Shown: positions 16,116 to 24,141, numbered from the stretch's first letter. The stretch: DNA of 64,000 nucleotides from Flavobacterium saccharophilum (GCF_900142735.1 NZ_FRBY01000005.1:372001-436000), one strand, 5' to 3'. Program-made: numbers and translations. The notes: generated from the sequence alone by a model not told the origin.

Positions 16116-16619
16116 TTAATTGGCTCTTTGAAATTGGTAAGTAACATCTTTAGTTTGTCCACCTACATTAATGTTGTCTATTAACTCAAAAGAGTTGTCT
16201 GTTACACCTGCAACTTTTAGTAAATAGCCTTCCTTAACATTTTTTGATTTTGTTCCAGGATTAACAATTTTCAGTACAAAAAGCCCTTGATTATTGATAC
16301 TCCAAACAATTGGAGAAGTAAATGCTGTACAACTTGGGGCTGTTAATGTCATTGTACCTTTGTTATTGTTTGAAATAAAACTCCAGGTACTACCAATAAA
16401 ACATTTAGAATCCGCAAGATCAAATGAATTTACTTTGATATACTCTGAACCCGGGTAAGATACATTAGTAAGGACCCAATTTCCTTTAAGCGCTACTTGA
16501 GTCGACTTGTCAAGTTTAGTCGAAAGCGTTGGTGCTTCTGTTGAAGCTGTTGTTGACGAAGCTGATTTACACGCGAATACCATTGTGGCGATCATGCAAA
16601 TGAAAAGAATTTTCTTCAT
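16116..16619 (-). CDS. Lipocalin-like lipoprotein
   Basis: A 167-residue lipoprotein with signal MKKILFICMIATMVFAC and a Ser/Thr-rich linker. A small beta-barrel-like domain follows, with the lipocalin-like GNWVLTNVSYPG opening, a Cys pair (SKCFIGSTW and PSCTAF), IVWSINNQGLFVLKIV and a final VTYQFQRAN. A ligand is not known. The in-frame ATG three codons earlier (16628) is possible, but MKKILF gives the usual lipoprotein start. It is cotranscribed with the OmpA-like lipoprotein, which suggests a joint envelope role. A TATATTTG element at 16670-16677 lies upstream. Confidence 0.75.
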   Translation of the reverse strand: MKKILFICMIATMVFACKSASSTTASTEAPTLSTKLDKSTQVALKGNWVLTNVSYPGSEYIKVNSFDLADSKCFIGSTWSFISNNNKGTMTLTAPSCTAFTSPIVWSINNQGLFVLKIVNPGTKSKNVKEGYLLKVAGVTDNSFELIDNINVGGQTKDVTYQFQRAN

Positions 16620-16669
16620 TTTGTACATTTTTTAAGTTAATACTTACAGGTTTAACAATTACTGTACCA

Positions 16670-16677
16670 CAAATATA
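16670..16677 (-). promoter_or_regulatory. -7 promoter element of the lipocalin/OmpA operon
   Basis: TATATTTG on the minus strand, 50 bases before the lipocalin-like ATG. TTTG at 16703-16706 is 25 bases further up, longer than the usual spacer. Confidence 0.45.
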
Positions 16678-16820
16678 CGATTCATTGAAATATTAACAGT
16701 TCCAAAATCTAATTATTTTCTTTCAAAATTAACACTTCGGTCATTTTGTCACCCAAAAAACAATTGGTATTCTATTTGAAGGAATGACAATCATCTCATT
16801 AAACTAAAAAATTAAAAAAT

Positions 16821-18704
16821 ATGACAACAGGTAAAATTAATGTTTCAGTAGAAAACATCTTTCCCTTAATCAAAAAGTTCTTATACAGTGATCACGAAAT
16901 TTTCTTGCGTGAGCTGGTTTCAAACGGAACCGATGCTACTTTAAAATTAAAACACCTTATTAGCATTGGCGAAGCTAAAGTTGAATACGGAAATCCCGTA
17001 ATTGAAATTAAAGTTGATAAAGAAGGGAAAAAAATCCACATTATCGATCAGGGTTTAGGTATGACAGCTGACGAAGTAGAAAAATACATCAATCAGGTGG
17101 CTTTTTCCGGAGCTGAAGAATTCCTTGATAAATACAAAGATTCTGCTAAAGACTCTGGAATTATTGGTCACTTTGGTCTTGGTTTCTATTCTGCCTTTAT
17201 GGTTGCTGAGAAAGTAGAAATCCTTACAAAATCATACAAAGACGAACCAGCTGCACACTGGACTTGTGACGGTAGCCCTGAATTTACTTTAGAACCAGCT
17301 GACAAAACTTCACGAGGTACTGAAATCATTCTTCATATCGCTGAAGATTCTCTTGAGTTTTTAGAAAATTCAAAAATTGCAGGTTTATTAAACAAGTACA
17401 ATAAGTTTATGCCTATTCCGATTAAATTCGGAACAAAAACAGAAACACTTCCAAAACCGGAAGATGCTCCTGAAGACTATATCAATGAAACTGTTGAAAT
17501 TGATAACATCATCAACAACCCAAACCCGGCATGGACAAAACAGCCATCTGAGTTATCTGAGGAAGATTATAAAAACTTCTACAGAGAATTATACCCAATG
17601 CAGTTTGAAGAACCGTTATTCAACATCCATTTAAATGTAGATTATCCTTTCAACTTAACTGGAATTTTATACTTCCCTAAGTTAGGTTCAGATATGCAAA
17701 TTCAGAAAGATAAAATTCAATTGTACCAAAACCAGGTTTACGTTACAGACAATGTAGAAGGAATTGTACCTGAATTTTTAACTATGTTAAAAGGTGTGAT
17801 TGATTCTCCGGACATTCCGTTGAATGTTTCCCGTTCAGGTTTACAGGCTGATGGTGCAGTGAAGAAAATCTCAAACTACATTACTCGTAAAGTTGCCGAT
17901 AAACTAAAAGCTTTATTCAATGAAAATCGCGCTGACTTTGAAGCAAAATGGAACGATATTAAAATTGTTTTAGAGTATGGAATGCTTTCTGAAGATAAAT
18001 TCTACGAAAAAGCTGGTGCATTTGTATTGTATCCAACTGTTGATGATACGTATTTTACTTTAGAAGAATTAAAAGAGAAATTAAAAGAAAATCAAACGGA
18101 TAAAGACGGAAAACTAGTAGTTCTTTATGCTGGAAACAAAGATGCACAACACTCTTATATTGAAACAGCAAAAGAAAAAGGATACGAAGTATTGCTTTTA
18201 GACTCTCCAATTATTTCACATTTGATTCAAAAAATTGAAGGTGATAATAAAGATCTAACTTTCGTTCGCGTGGATTCTGATCATATTGATAATTTAATCA
18301 AGAAAGACGAAAACACAATTTCTAAATTATCTGACGAAGAAAAAGAAACCTTAAAAACTTCATTAGAAGCTTATATTCCAAAAGCATATTCTGTACAATT
18401 AGAAGCTATGGATAGCCAAGCCGCTCCATTTATTATTACGCAACCAGAATTTATGCGTAGAATGAAAGAAATGAGTCAGTCAGGCGGTGGCGGAATGTTT
18501 GGGATGGGAAATATGCCCGAAATGTACAATTTGGTTGTAAACACAAATTCTGATTTGGCAACAAATATCCTTAATACTGAAGACAAAACGCATCAGGAAC
18601 ATCTGGTGAAACAAGCTTTAGACTTAGCAAAATTATCTCAAAACTTATTAAAAGGTGAGGATTTAACTGCTTTTGTAAAAAGAAGTTTTGAAATGATTAA
18701 ATAA
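16821..18704 (+). CDS. htpG: Molecular chaperone HtpG (Hsp90)
   Basis: A 627-residue Hsp90. The GHKL ATPase domain (about 1-215) shows ELVSNGTDATLKLKHL, IIDQGLGMTADE, and GIIGHFGLGFYSAFMVA. The middle domain carries the conserved block DSPDIPLNVSRSGLQAD, and the C-terminal dimerisation domain follows. There is a Gly/Met-rich insert near residue 555 (SQSGGGGMFGMGNMPEMYN), common in Bacteroidota HtpG. It is a single-gene unit with a strong terminator. An inverted TTGTCA / TGACAA pair (16746-16751 and 16786-16791) lies in the leader, but I cannot tie it to heat-shock control. Confidence 0.97.
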   Translation: MTTGKINVSVENIFPLIKKFLYSDHEIFLRELVSNGTDATLKLKHLISIGEAKVEYGNPVIEIKVDKEGKKIHIIDQGLGMTADEVEKYINQVAFSGAEEFLDKYKDSAKDSGIIGHFGLGFYSAFMVAEKVEILTKSYKDEPAAHWTCDGSPEFTLEPADKTSRGTEIILHIAEDSLEFLENSKIAGLLNKYNKFMPIPIKFGTKTETLPKPEDAPEDYINETVEIDNIINNPNPAWTKQPSELSEEDYKNFYRELYPMQFEEPLFNIHLNVDYPFNLTGILYFPKLGSDMQIQKDKIQLYQNQVYVTDNVEGIVPEFLTMLKGVIDSPDIPLNVSRSGLQADGAVKKISNYITRKVADKLKALFNENRADFEAKWNDIKIVLEYGMLSEDKFYEKAGAFVLYPTVDDTYFTLEELKEKLKENQTDKDGKLVVLYAGNKDAQHSYIETAKEKGYEVLLLDSPIISHLIQKIEGDNKDLTFVRVDSDHIDNLIKKDENTISKLSDEEKETLKTSLEAYIPKAYSVQLEAMDSQAAPFIITQPEFMRRMKEMSQSGGGGMFGMGNMPEMYNLVVNTNSDLATNILNTEDKTHQEHLVKQALDLAKLSQNLLKGEDLTAFVKRSFEMIK

Positions 18705-18731
18705 AGATTTTTCAAAAAAAAATAATTTCTA

Positions 18732-18760
18732 AAATCCTGTGGGTCTGACTCACAGGATTT
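18732..18760 (+). terminator. Intrinsic terminator of htpG
   Basis: AAATCCTGTG (18732-18741) pairs with CACAGGATTT (18751-18760) over a 9-base loop and is followed by a T run. Confidence 0.88.
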
Positions 18761-18765
18761 TTTTA

Positions 18766-18793
18766 TTGGAATTCATTTTTTTTATTACATTTG
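18766..18793 (+). promoter_or_regulatory. Promoter of the lipoprotein gene at 18830
   Basis: TTG (18766-18768), a 17-base spacer and TACATTTG (18786-18793) match the Bacteroidota promoter, 36 bases before the ATG. Confidence 0.65.
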
Positions 18794-18829
18794 AATGCCT
18801 TTTTAATCTAATCTTAAACTAAAACTACT

Positions 18830-19642
18830 ATGAAAAAAACAGCTTTTTTACTTTTAAGTATTTGTGCTACAGCATTAATTTATGTTTCATGTTCAAATGA
18901 TGATATTGTCAATGGAACTGACACTACTGCTGTAAGAGCCTCTGTTGTAATTGATGCAGCGAACGAAATGGATATCAATACCGGATTACTAGTAACCAGT
19001 AGTTCACCAACTGCAAAATCAGCTACAGATGTTCCAGGCGTTTGCGCTACAATTACTGTTTCCGGAGAATCTTATCCAAAAATATTTACAGTTGATTATG
19101 GGACAACAGGTTGTACAGATAGCCAACTTATAAGAAAAGGGAAACTAAAAATTACACTTTCAGGACCAATTATCACAACTGGAAGTAAATTAACTATTGA
19201 AAGAATTGATTATTCTATTAATGGTATAAAACTGGAAGGAACAATTGAGTATACAAACACTACTACTGTTCCAACTGTACCTCAATGGAGCAGAAAAGTT
19301 ACTAACGGAAAATTTACCGATCTTCAGGGAAGAGTTTATACAAACTCTGGGATGCATACAGTAAAACAAACTGCTGGTGTTGACACTCCTTATGTTTTAA
19401 CCGATAATGTTTATGAAATGACAGAAGGAACCCATACTGTTACAACAGACAAAGGAGCAACGTTAACATTGACAGTTCAGGAAACATTAGTCAAAAAACA
19501 ATCATGCGATTATATCTCTAAAGGAAAATTAAAAGTAGAAGGTGGTTTCCTTAAAGGAGTTATTGACTACGGAAACAATGATTGTGACAGCAATTTTACT
19601 TACACACACGAAAGCGGAGTGGGCTATAACTTATCAATGTAA
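18830..19642 (+). CDS. Lipoprotein of unknown function
   Basis: A 270-residue lipoprotein: signal MKKTAFLLLSICATALIYVSC with Cys21, then an acidic SNDD. The mature part is Thr- and Gly-rich, predicted all-beta, with repeating blocks (KGKLKITLSG near 105, SKGKLKVEGG near 232, RKVTNGKFTDLQGRVYTNSG) and three further Cys in GVCATITVSG, GTTGCTDSQ and NNDCDSN that may form disulphides. I do not recognise a family. It is monocistronic, with its own promoter and terminator. Confidence 0.65.
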   Translation: MKKTAFLLLSICATALIYVSCSNDDIVNGTDTTAVRASVVIDAANEMDINTGLLVTSSSPTAKSATDVPGVCATITVSGESYPKIFTVDYGTTGCTDSQLIRKGKLKITLSGPIITTGSKLTIERIDYSINGIKLEGTIEYTNTTTVPTVPQWSRKVTNGKFTDLQGRVYTNSGMHTVKQTAGVDTPYVLTDNVYEMTEGTHTVTTDKGATLTLTVQETLVKKQSCDYISKGKLKVEGGFLKGVIDYGNNDCDSNFTYTHESGVGYNLSM

Positions 19643-19668
19643 AAGTCTCATTTTTATAAAAATACAGC

Positions 19669-19696
19669 AATCCCAATTTAGAAATAAATTGGGATT
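19669..19696 (+). terminator. Intrinsic terminator
   Basis: AATCCCAATTTA (19669-19680) pairs with TAAATTGGGATT (19685-19696) around GAAA, a 12-bp perfect stem followed by T-rich DNA. Confidence 0.85.
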
Positions 19697-19772
19697 TATT
19701 TTTATTAAAATTTAAATCCCAAACACTACATTCAAACTATTTTCTTTATTTTGCACCAAAATCTAAAAACCA

Positions 19773-20489
19773 ATGAAAAAATCAATTATTGCCTTTGTTG
19801 CACTTGCTCTATTAGCATCATGCAGCAAAAAAGAATCTGCTGACAACCTGCACATCACAGGAAACATTAAAGGATTAAAAAACGGAACTTTATATATTCA
19901 AAGAATTGTTGACACCTCACTTGTTGCAATAGACAGTGTCAAAATCGACGGAAACTCAAGTTTTGAGCGCGATATCAAATTAGAATCTCCAGAAATGCTT
20001 TATTTATTCCTGGATCGTGGAGTAAGTAACTCAATGGACAATAACATTCTCTTTTTTGCAGAACCTGGAAATATTAATATCGAAACCAATCTGGATAATT
20101 TTATTTACGGTGCTAAAATAACAGGATCAAAAAACCAGGAATTATATGAAGAATACAAAAAGATAAATTCTCGTTTTAATGACGAAAACCTAAATATGGT
20201 TGAATCAAAATTTAGAGCACTTAAAAGACAAGATCAAAAAGCAGTTGATAGTATTGACGCAAAACAGCAATCTAATATCAAGAGAAAATACCTGTACGCT
20301 ACAAACTTCGCCATTAACCACAAAGATCACGAAATAGCACCTTACATTGCTTTAGCTGAGATTTACGACATCAACATTAAGTTTCTTGATACTATTCAAA
20401 AATCAATGACTCCAAAAGTAGCACAATCTCTTTACGGAAAAAAGCTAACCAAATATGTTGCTGACATTAAAAAGCAAGAACAAAAATAG
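19773..20489 (+). CDS. DUF4369-domain lipoprotein without thioredoxin domain
   Basis: A 238-residue lipoprotein with signal MKKSIIAFVALALLASC. A DUF4369-type N-terminal domain spans about 25-130 (HITGNIKGLKNGTLYIQRIV, DSVKIDGNSSFERDIKLESP, FFAEPGNINIETNLDNF, GAKITGSKNQELYEEY), followed by a helical, Lys-rich region ending KKQEQK. In Bacteroidota this domain usually precedes a TlpA/ResA-like thioredoxin domain with CxxC; none is present here and the gene ends cleanly before a strong terminator, so it is a stand-alone version. Function unknown; a scaffold or regulatory role in periplasmic redox proteins would be a guess. Confidence 0.8.
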   Translation: MKKSIIAFVALALLASCSKKESADNLHITGNIKGLKNGTLYIQRIVDTSLVAIDSVKIDGNSSFERDIKLESPEMLYLFLDRGVSNSMDNNILFFAEPGNINIETNLDNFIYGAKITGSKNQELYEEYKKINSRFNDENLNMVESKFRALKRQDQKAVDSIDAKQQSNIKRKYLYATNFAINHKDHEIAPYIALAEIYDINIKFLDTIQKSMTPKVAQSLYGKKLTKYVADIKKQEQK

Positions 20490-20501
20490 TTTTTACCCCA
20501 T

Positions 20502-20537
20502 AAAAAAAGTCCTGAATTATATTCAGGACTTTTTTTT
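20502..20537 (+). terminator. Intrinsic terminator of the DUF4369 gene
   Basis: AGTCCTGAAT (20508-20517) pairs with ATTCAGGACT (20521-20530) with a 3-base loop, flanked by A7 and T7. Confidence 0.9.
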
Positions 20538-20554
20538 ATGATGGAAATTCCAAA

Positions 20555-20620
20555 AATAAAATCCCAAATTCCAATCTTCACAGAAATAATATATCTGTAA
20601 TTGGAATTTGGGATTTTATT
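20555..20620. repeat. Palindromic repeat, 21-bp perfect arms
   Basis: The arm at 20555-20575 (containing AAATCCCAAATTCCAAT) is a perfect reverse complement of 20600-20620; a 24-base loop separates them. A shorter relative lies at 32976-33019. No T tail and no gene to end, so it is a dispersed element rather than a terminator. Confidence 0.7.
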
Positions 20621-20659
20621 GGGTCAATACGAAAAGCTGTGGAGAGAAAAAAAAATTAC

Positions 20660-20795
20660 CACAGAGAACACAGCGTTTTTTTAAATATTCTAAGTTTAGT
20701 AAAAACACAAAGTTCACAAAGCTTTGCGGACTTAGATTGTGTAAATACAACTTAAAAATTAGTGAACTCTGCGAAAAAGCTTTGTGTTCTCTGTG
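20660..20795. repeat. Dispersed element with CACAGAGAACACA terminal arms
   Basis: 13-bp perfect terminal inverted repeats (20660-20672 and 20783-20795) enclose about 110 bases, including a 26-base block at 20701-20726 that recurs at 32394-32419 with one difference. A 63-codon open frame across this element is an accident of the repeat. Confidence 0.65.
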
Positions 20796-20980
20796 TTAAA
20801 AAATAATTAAGATGTATGAAATTTTCAATGTTTCCCAAAAACATCTAGCGTTGATTCTAAAAGATCCTGCATTTCTATTTGATTTTAAAAACATAAACTC
20901 AGCATTTTAATATTTCTCCACAACAATATGTATTGATCCATTTTATTTTTGGGGATTTTTTCAAAAGTTTTGAGCAAAAA
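20796..20980. other. Intergenic gap, nothing recognised
   Basis: AT-rich sequence between the dispersed element and the terminator of the first tRNA-Thr unit. No coding frame, RNA gene or hairpin of note was seen. Confidence 0.4.
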
Positions 20981-21007
20981 AAAACCACCACTAAAAGTGA
21001 TGGTTTT
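20981..21007 (-). terminator. Terminator of tRNA-Thr copy 1
   Basis: AAAACCACCACT pairs with AGTGATGGTTTT (one G-T wobble) around a 3-base loop and is followed on the minus strand by a T8 run. The same hairpin is repeated after copy 2. Confidence 0.8.
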
Positions 21008-21013
21008 ACGTTG

Positions 21014-21087
21014 AGCCGGCGGAGGGACTCGAACCCACGACCTGCTGATTACAAATCAGCTGCTCTAGCCAACTGAGCTACGCTGGC
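21014..21087 (-). tRNA. tRNA-Thr(TGT), copy 1
   Basis: A 74-base cloverleaf read on the minus strand: acceptor GCCAGCG, D arm GCTCAGTTGGCTAGAGC, anticodon arm GCTGA-TTTGTAA-TCAGC with anticodon TGT at 21051-21053, and T loop TTCGAGT. CCA is not encoded. The acceptor stem has one A-C mismatch and the T stem one T-T mismatch; both are also in copy 2. The body is identical to copy 2, 180 bases away. Confidence 0.93.
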
Positions 21088-21102
21088 GACTCATTACGGG
21101 TG

Positions 21103-21134
21103 CAAATATAAAACGGTTTTTCGTTTTTACCAAA
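21103..21134 (-). promoter_or_regulatory. Promoter of tRNA-Thr copy 1
   Basis: TTTG (21131-21134), a 20-base spacer and TATATTTG (21103-21110) on the minus strand, 15 bases before the tRNA 5' end. Confidence 0.7.
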
Positions 21135-21159
21135 ATAAATTTGCAATAAATTTAAATAA

Positions 21160-21187
21160 AAAACCACCACTAAAAAGTGATGGTTTT
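21160..21187 (-). terminator. Terminator of tRNA-Thr copy 2
   Basis: AAAACCACCACT (21160-21171) and AGTGATGGTTTT (21176-21187) repeat the copy 1 terminator with one extra A in the loop. Confidence 0.8.
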
Positions 21188-21193
21188 ATGTTG

Positions 21194-21267
21194 AGCCGGC
21201 GGAGGGACTCGAACCCACGACCTGCTGATTACAAATCAGCTGCTCTAGCCAACTGAGCTACGCTGGC
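21194..21267 (-). tRNA. tRNA-Thr(TGT), copy 2
   Basis: Identical to copy 1 over the 74-base body, with anticodon TGT at 21231-21233. It has its own TATATTTG promoter and its own terminator, so the pair is a tandem duplication of a complete 180-base transcription unit rather than a two-tRNA operon. Confidence 0.93.
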
Positions 21268-21282
21268 GACTCATTACGGGTG

Positions 21283-21313
21283 CAAATATAAAGCGGTTTT
21301 TCGTTTTACCAAA
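21283..21313 (-). promoter_or_regulatory. Promoter of tRNA-Thr copy 2
   Basis: TTTG (21310-21313), a 19-base spacer and TATATTTG (21283-21290) on the minus strand; the spacer is one base shorter than in copy 1. Confidence 0.7.
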
Positions 21314-21345
21314 ATAAATTTGCACTTTTTTATACTTTTTTTTGC

Positions 21346-21612
21346 TTACAATTCGTTGATTTTAGCAATCAATTGATTAGCAGTTTCTTCCAATTCAACA
21401 TTGATTTGTTTGAAGTGTGCTTTTTTGTTTTCAACGTTCTTTGCGTTCACTTTTGTGATCAAAGTATCGAAAGCAGCAATAGCCTGATCGATCAAAGCAT
21501 TCGTTTCTGGAGTAGGATTTCCTGTAGTAGACATTTCAAATAAGTAAATTGCCTCAATAATATCTCCTAATACGAAGTTGATGTCTTTCTTTAAATTTTT
21601 AACGTTTGCCAT
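21346..21612 (-). CDS. Small conserved helical protein
   Basis: An 88-residue, probably all-helical cytosolic protein (MANVKNLKKDINFVLGDIIE at the start, then a TGNPTPETN turn, and LITKVNAKNVENKKAHFKQI). I do not know a function. The frame is open to an ATG at 21642, but that codon overlaps a TACTTTTG -7 element at 21640-21647, and MANVKNL is the more natural start. It stands between the tRNA pair and manA; the manA stop is 57 bases upstream of the ATG, so it probably uses its own promoter. Confidence 0.65.
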   Translation of the reverse strand: MANVKNLKKDINFVLGDIIEAIYLFEMSTTGNPTPETNALIDQAIAAFDTLITKVNAKNVENKKAHFKQINVELEETANQLIAKINEL

Positions 21613-21639
21613 TTTTATTTTTATTTTAATTTGCGTCTG

Positions 21640-21647
21640 CAAAAGTA
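21640..21647 (-). promoter_or_regulatory. -7 promoter element of the small helical protein gene
   Basis: TACTTTTG on the minus strand, 27 bases before the chosen ATG at 21612. Confidence 0.4.
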
Positions 21648-21669
21648 CATATAATCTTTATATTTAGCC

Positions 21670-22638
21670 CTATGAAATGTAAATTTCTAAAATAGAAGCT
21701 TTTCCGTTCAAAATAAATGCATTTATCTCAGCCGGAATCAAAATCGTATCTCCTTTTATATAGGTTTGTTTAAAGCCATCATATTCAATTTCAAAACTGC
21801 CTTCAATACACATATAAACTGTAAAGGACTCACCTGTTTTAGAAACTTCTAATTTATTTTCTAAGGGTATAAAATTGGTGGTAAAATAAGGACAGTCTAC
21901 AACCGTATTTGAAGTATTAACTTTAGTATCGTATTTCTTCTGAGTATCTACTTTATTATAATTGATCGCATCAAGAGCCAAATCAACGTGTAATTCTCTT
22001 GTATTTCCTTGTGCATCTTTACGATCAAAATCGTACAAACGATACGTAATATCTGAAGTTTGTTGAATTTCGGCCACAACTAGTCCGGCGCCAATGGCAT
22101 GAACCGTACCTGTCTCTAAAAAGAAAACATCTCCAGCTTTTGCTTTTACAGTATCTAAAATCGAAACTAAAGTTTTATCATTTAAATGTTTCAAATATTC
22201 TTCTTTACTAGAGTTTTCTTTAAAACCAACAATAATCCTTGCATCGGTATCTGCCTGTGTTACATACCACATTTCTGTTTTACCAAAAGAATTATGACGT
22301 TCTTTTGCCAATTTATCATTTGGATGAACCTGAATAGAAAGGTCTTCACGGGCATCTAAATATTTAAAAAGTAATGGAAATTGTTTTCCGAAACGTTTGT
22401 AAACTGCTGTTCCTAAAATTTCATTTGGTTTTTCATCAATAAGATCCATTAATGATTTTCCTTTCAAAACGCCATTAGCAACAACACTTACATCGCCTTC
22501 AACTGTTGATAATTCCCAGCTTTCACCGGTAATTTTAGAAACTATTGGTTTATTCAGAATGGTTTTTAATTTTTCTCCGCCCCAGATTCTGTCTTTCAAA
22601 ATGGGTTCGAATTGTAAAGGGTATAAGTTTGGTTTCAT
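21670..22638 (-). CDS. manA: Mannose-6-phosphate isomerase, class I
   Basis: A 322-residue cupin-fold zinc enzyme that interconverts fructose 6-phosphate and mannose 6-phosphate, feeding GDP-mannose and GDP-fucose for surface glycans. Visible zinc-site motifs are SIQVHPND (Gln, His near 102-104), GKTEMWYV (Glu near 120) and GTVHAIG (His near 178); RLYDFDR and the C-terminal cupin half follow. It lies 55 bases after bcp in the leftward run idi-queD-bcp-manA and may be cotranscribed. The GDP-fucose link is of interest because a GT10-type transferase lies in the polysaccharide cluster. Confidence 0.95.
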   Translation of the reverse strand: MKPNLYPLQFEPILKDRIWGGEKLKTILNKPIVSKITGESWELSTVEGDVSVVANGVLKGKSLMDLIDEKPNEILGTAVYKRFGKQFPLLFKYLDAREDLSIQVHPNDKLAKERHNSFGKTEMWYVTQADTDARIIVGFKENSSKEEYLKHLNDKTLVSILDTVKAKAGDVFFLETGTVHAIGAGLVVAEIQQTSDITYRLYDFDRKDAQGNTRELHVDLALDAINYNKVDTQKKYDTKVNTSNTVVDCPYFTTNFIPLENKLEVSKTGESFTVYMCIEGSFEIEYDGFKQTYIKGDTILIPAEINAFILNGKASILEIYIS

Positions 22639-22693
22639 TTTTATTGGCTAATCTCTTTATTAAATTGTTTTTGAACTAATACAAATTCTATGA

Positions 22694-23152
22694 TTATAAT
22701 ACTAATTCTCTAATTGTTTCTAAGGCTTTCTCAATGTGTTTGGCTGCATTCATACTATCAAAAACATAAATTACAACACCATTTCTATCTATAATATACG
22801 TTACTCTTCCTGGTAAAAGACCAAATAAATTATTTCGCACTCCAAAAAGCTGCCTCAGTCTTTTATCAGGATCTGATAACAATATAAAAGGCAACTCATG
22901 TTTCTTGGCAAATTTATGATGCGATTTTACGCTATCACTACTAATACCGATTACTTCAGCACCCAAATCCTTGAAATCTTCGTATTGATCCCGAAAACTG
23001 CATGCTTCAGTAGTACACCCGGGAGTATTATCTTTTGGATAAAAATAGATCACGAGTGGCTTTCGGCCCAAAAAACTCTGGCTTTCAAAAACTTCTCCAT
23101 GACTATCTTTAGCAGTAAAATTCGGAACTATATCTCCTATTTTTAATGACAT
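22694..23152 (-). CDS. bcp: Thiol peroxidase, peroxiredoxin Bcp type
   Basis: A 152-residue atypical two-Cys peroxiredoxin that reduces peroxides using thioredoxin. The peroxidatic and resolving cysteines are visible in YPKDNTPGCTTEACSFRD near residues 45 and 50, and the thioredoxin fold includes VIGISSDSVKSHHKFAKKH and RVTYIIDRNGVV. Length is normal. The queD stop is 3 bases upstream of its ATG, so it is surely in one operon with queD. Confidence 0.95.
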   Translation of the reverse strand: MSLKIGDIVPNFTAKDSHGEVFESQSFLGRKPLVIYFYPKDNTPGCTTEACSFRDQYEDFKDLGAEVIGISSDSVKSHHKFAKKHELPFILLSDPDKRLRQLFGVRNNLFGLLPGRVTYIIDRNGVVIYVFDSMNAAKHIEKALETIRELVL

Positions 23153-23155
23153 TTA

Positions 23156-23566
23156 TTATTCTCCTTTATAAGTTACAAAATTGCGGTCCGTTTCATTCAA
23201 AACGACTTCTAAATCAAAGTCGGCATGAATTTTTTTTCTAATTTTATTCCATATCACAACTGCAATATTCTCAGCAGTTGGATTCAAATCTTGAAATTCC
23301 GGAACATCCAGATTCAGATTTTTGTGATCAAACGGTATTTCTACTTCTTCGTGTATAATATCCGCTAATACTTTCACATCTAAAACAAAACCAGTTTCTG
23401 GGTCAATTTTTCCTGTAACACTAACTGTTAAACCATAATTATGACCATGAAAATTGGGGTTATTACATTTTCCAAAAACAGCATTGTTTTTCTCAAACGT
23501 CCAATCTTTCCTGTGCAATCGATGTGCAGCATTAAAATGTGCTTTTCTTGATATGGTTACTTTCAT
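23156..23566 (-). CDS. queD: 6-carboxytetrahydropterin synthase
   Basis: A 136-residue member of the PTPS/QueD family, making 6-carboxytetrahydropterin on the route to queuosine. Zinc ligands are His in FNAAHRLHR and the HGH pair in NPNFHGHNYGL; the Cys of GKCNNPNF is the catalytic position; PFDHKNLN and PTAENIAVVIWNKI are typical. It sits in an operon with idi upstream (21-base gap) and bcp downstream (3-base gap). Confidence 0.92.
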   Translation of the reverse strand: MKVTISRKAHFNAAHRLHRKDWTFEKNNAVFGKCNNPNFHGHNYGLTVSVTGKIDPETGFVLDVKVLADIIHEEVEIPFDHKNLNLDVPEFQDLNPTAENIAVVIWNKIRKKIHADFDLEVVLNETDRNFVTYKGE

Positions 23567-23587
23567 TTGGGTTTTTGGTTGTCTTGG

Positions 23588-24115
23588 TTAAATTTTATGG
23601 TCTTCTAAATAATGATAAAATTCATCAAATATTATTTTGAACCAAACGGTGTAAATTTCGGGCTGTTTTTCAATATCATCTTTTATGTCTTCAATCTTCA
23701 TCCATTTCCAGTCCTCTACCTCATCATGATTGATCGCAGGACTTTCATTAAAATACCCAATCATAACATGATCAAGCTCATGCTCCGTTAATCCATTATC
23801 AAAAGGAGCTTTATATATAAAATGGAAAAGTTCTTTCAGTTCCGTTTTAAAACCCATTTCTTCAAATAATCTTCGGCTTCCGGCTTCAATGTTACTTTCA
23901 CCTTCACGCTGATGACTGCAACAGGTGTTTGTCCAGAGCAACGGAGAATGGTATTTTTGATGAGCACGCTGTTGCAACATTACTTCGTTTTTACTGTTTA
24001 AGATAAAAACAGAAAATGCACGGTGCAAAAGTGCTTTTTCATGCGCTTCCAATTTTGGCATTAAGCCAATTTGTTCATCATTTTGATTGACTAATATTAC
24101 GTTTTCTTCTATCAT
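23588..24115 (-). CDS. idi: Isopentenyl-diphosphate delta-isomerase, type 1
   Basis: A 175-residue Nudix-fold enzyme interconverting IPP and DMAPP for isoprenoids, including the lipid carrier for polysaccharides, carotenoids and quinones. Motifs: catalytic Cys in TNTCCSHQREGE, the Nudix-like AGSRRLFEEMGF, and the Glu region VEDWKWM. The frame reaches 24136 (adding MFCTKCH), but that ATG overlaps a TATTTTTG -7 element at 24134-24141, so MIEENVILVNQ at 24115 is taken as the start. First gene of the idi-queD-bcp(-manA) run. Confidence 0.93.
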   Translation of the reverse strand: MIEENVILVNQNDEQIGLMPKLEAHEKALLHRAFSVFILNSKNEVMLQQRAHQKYHSPLLWTNTCCSHQREGESNIEAGSRRLFEEMGFKTELKELFHFIYKAPFDNGLTEHELDHVMIGYFNESPAINHDEVEDWKWMKIEDIKDDIEKQPEIYTVWFKIIFDEFYHYLEDHKI

Positions 24116-24133
24116 ATGGCATTTTGTACAAAA

Positions 24134-24141
24134 CAAAAATA
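24134..24141 (-). promoter_or_regulatory. -7 promoter element of the idi-queD-bcp operon
   Basis: TATTTTTG on the minus strand, 18 bases before the chosen idi ATG. Confidence 0.5.

Noticed and set aside
16746..16791. TTGTCA/TGACAA inverted pair upstream of htpG as a heat-shock operator
   Set aside because: Arms are only 6 bp and 34 bases apart, do not match CIRCE or another element I know, and could arise by chance.
20555..20620. Second transcription terminator after the DUF4369 gene
   Set aside because: A complete terminator is already present at 20502-20537; this palindrome has a long loop and no T tract, and recurs elsewhere.
20608..20799. 63-codon plus-strand ORF in the gap after the DUF4369 gene
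   Set aside because: It lies wholly inside the dispersed palindromic element (20660-20795) and its flank; the translation is low-complexity Cys/Lys-rich sequence produced by the repeat.
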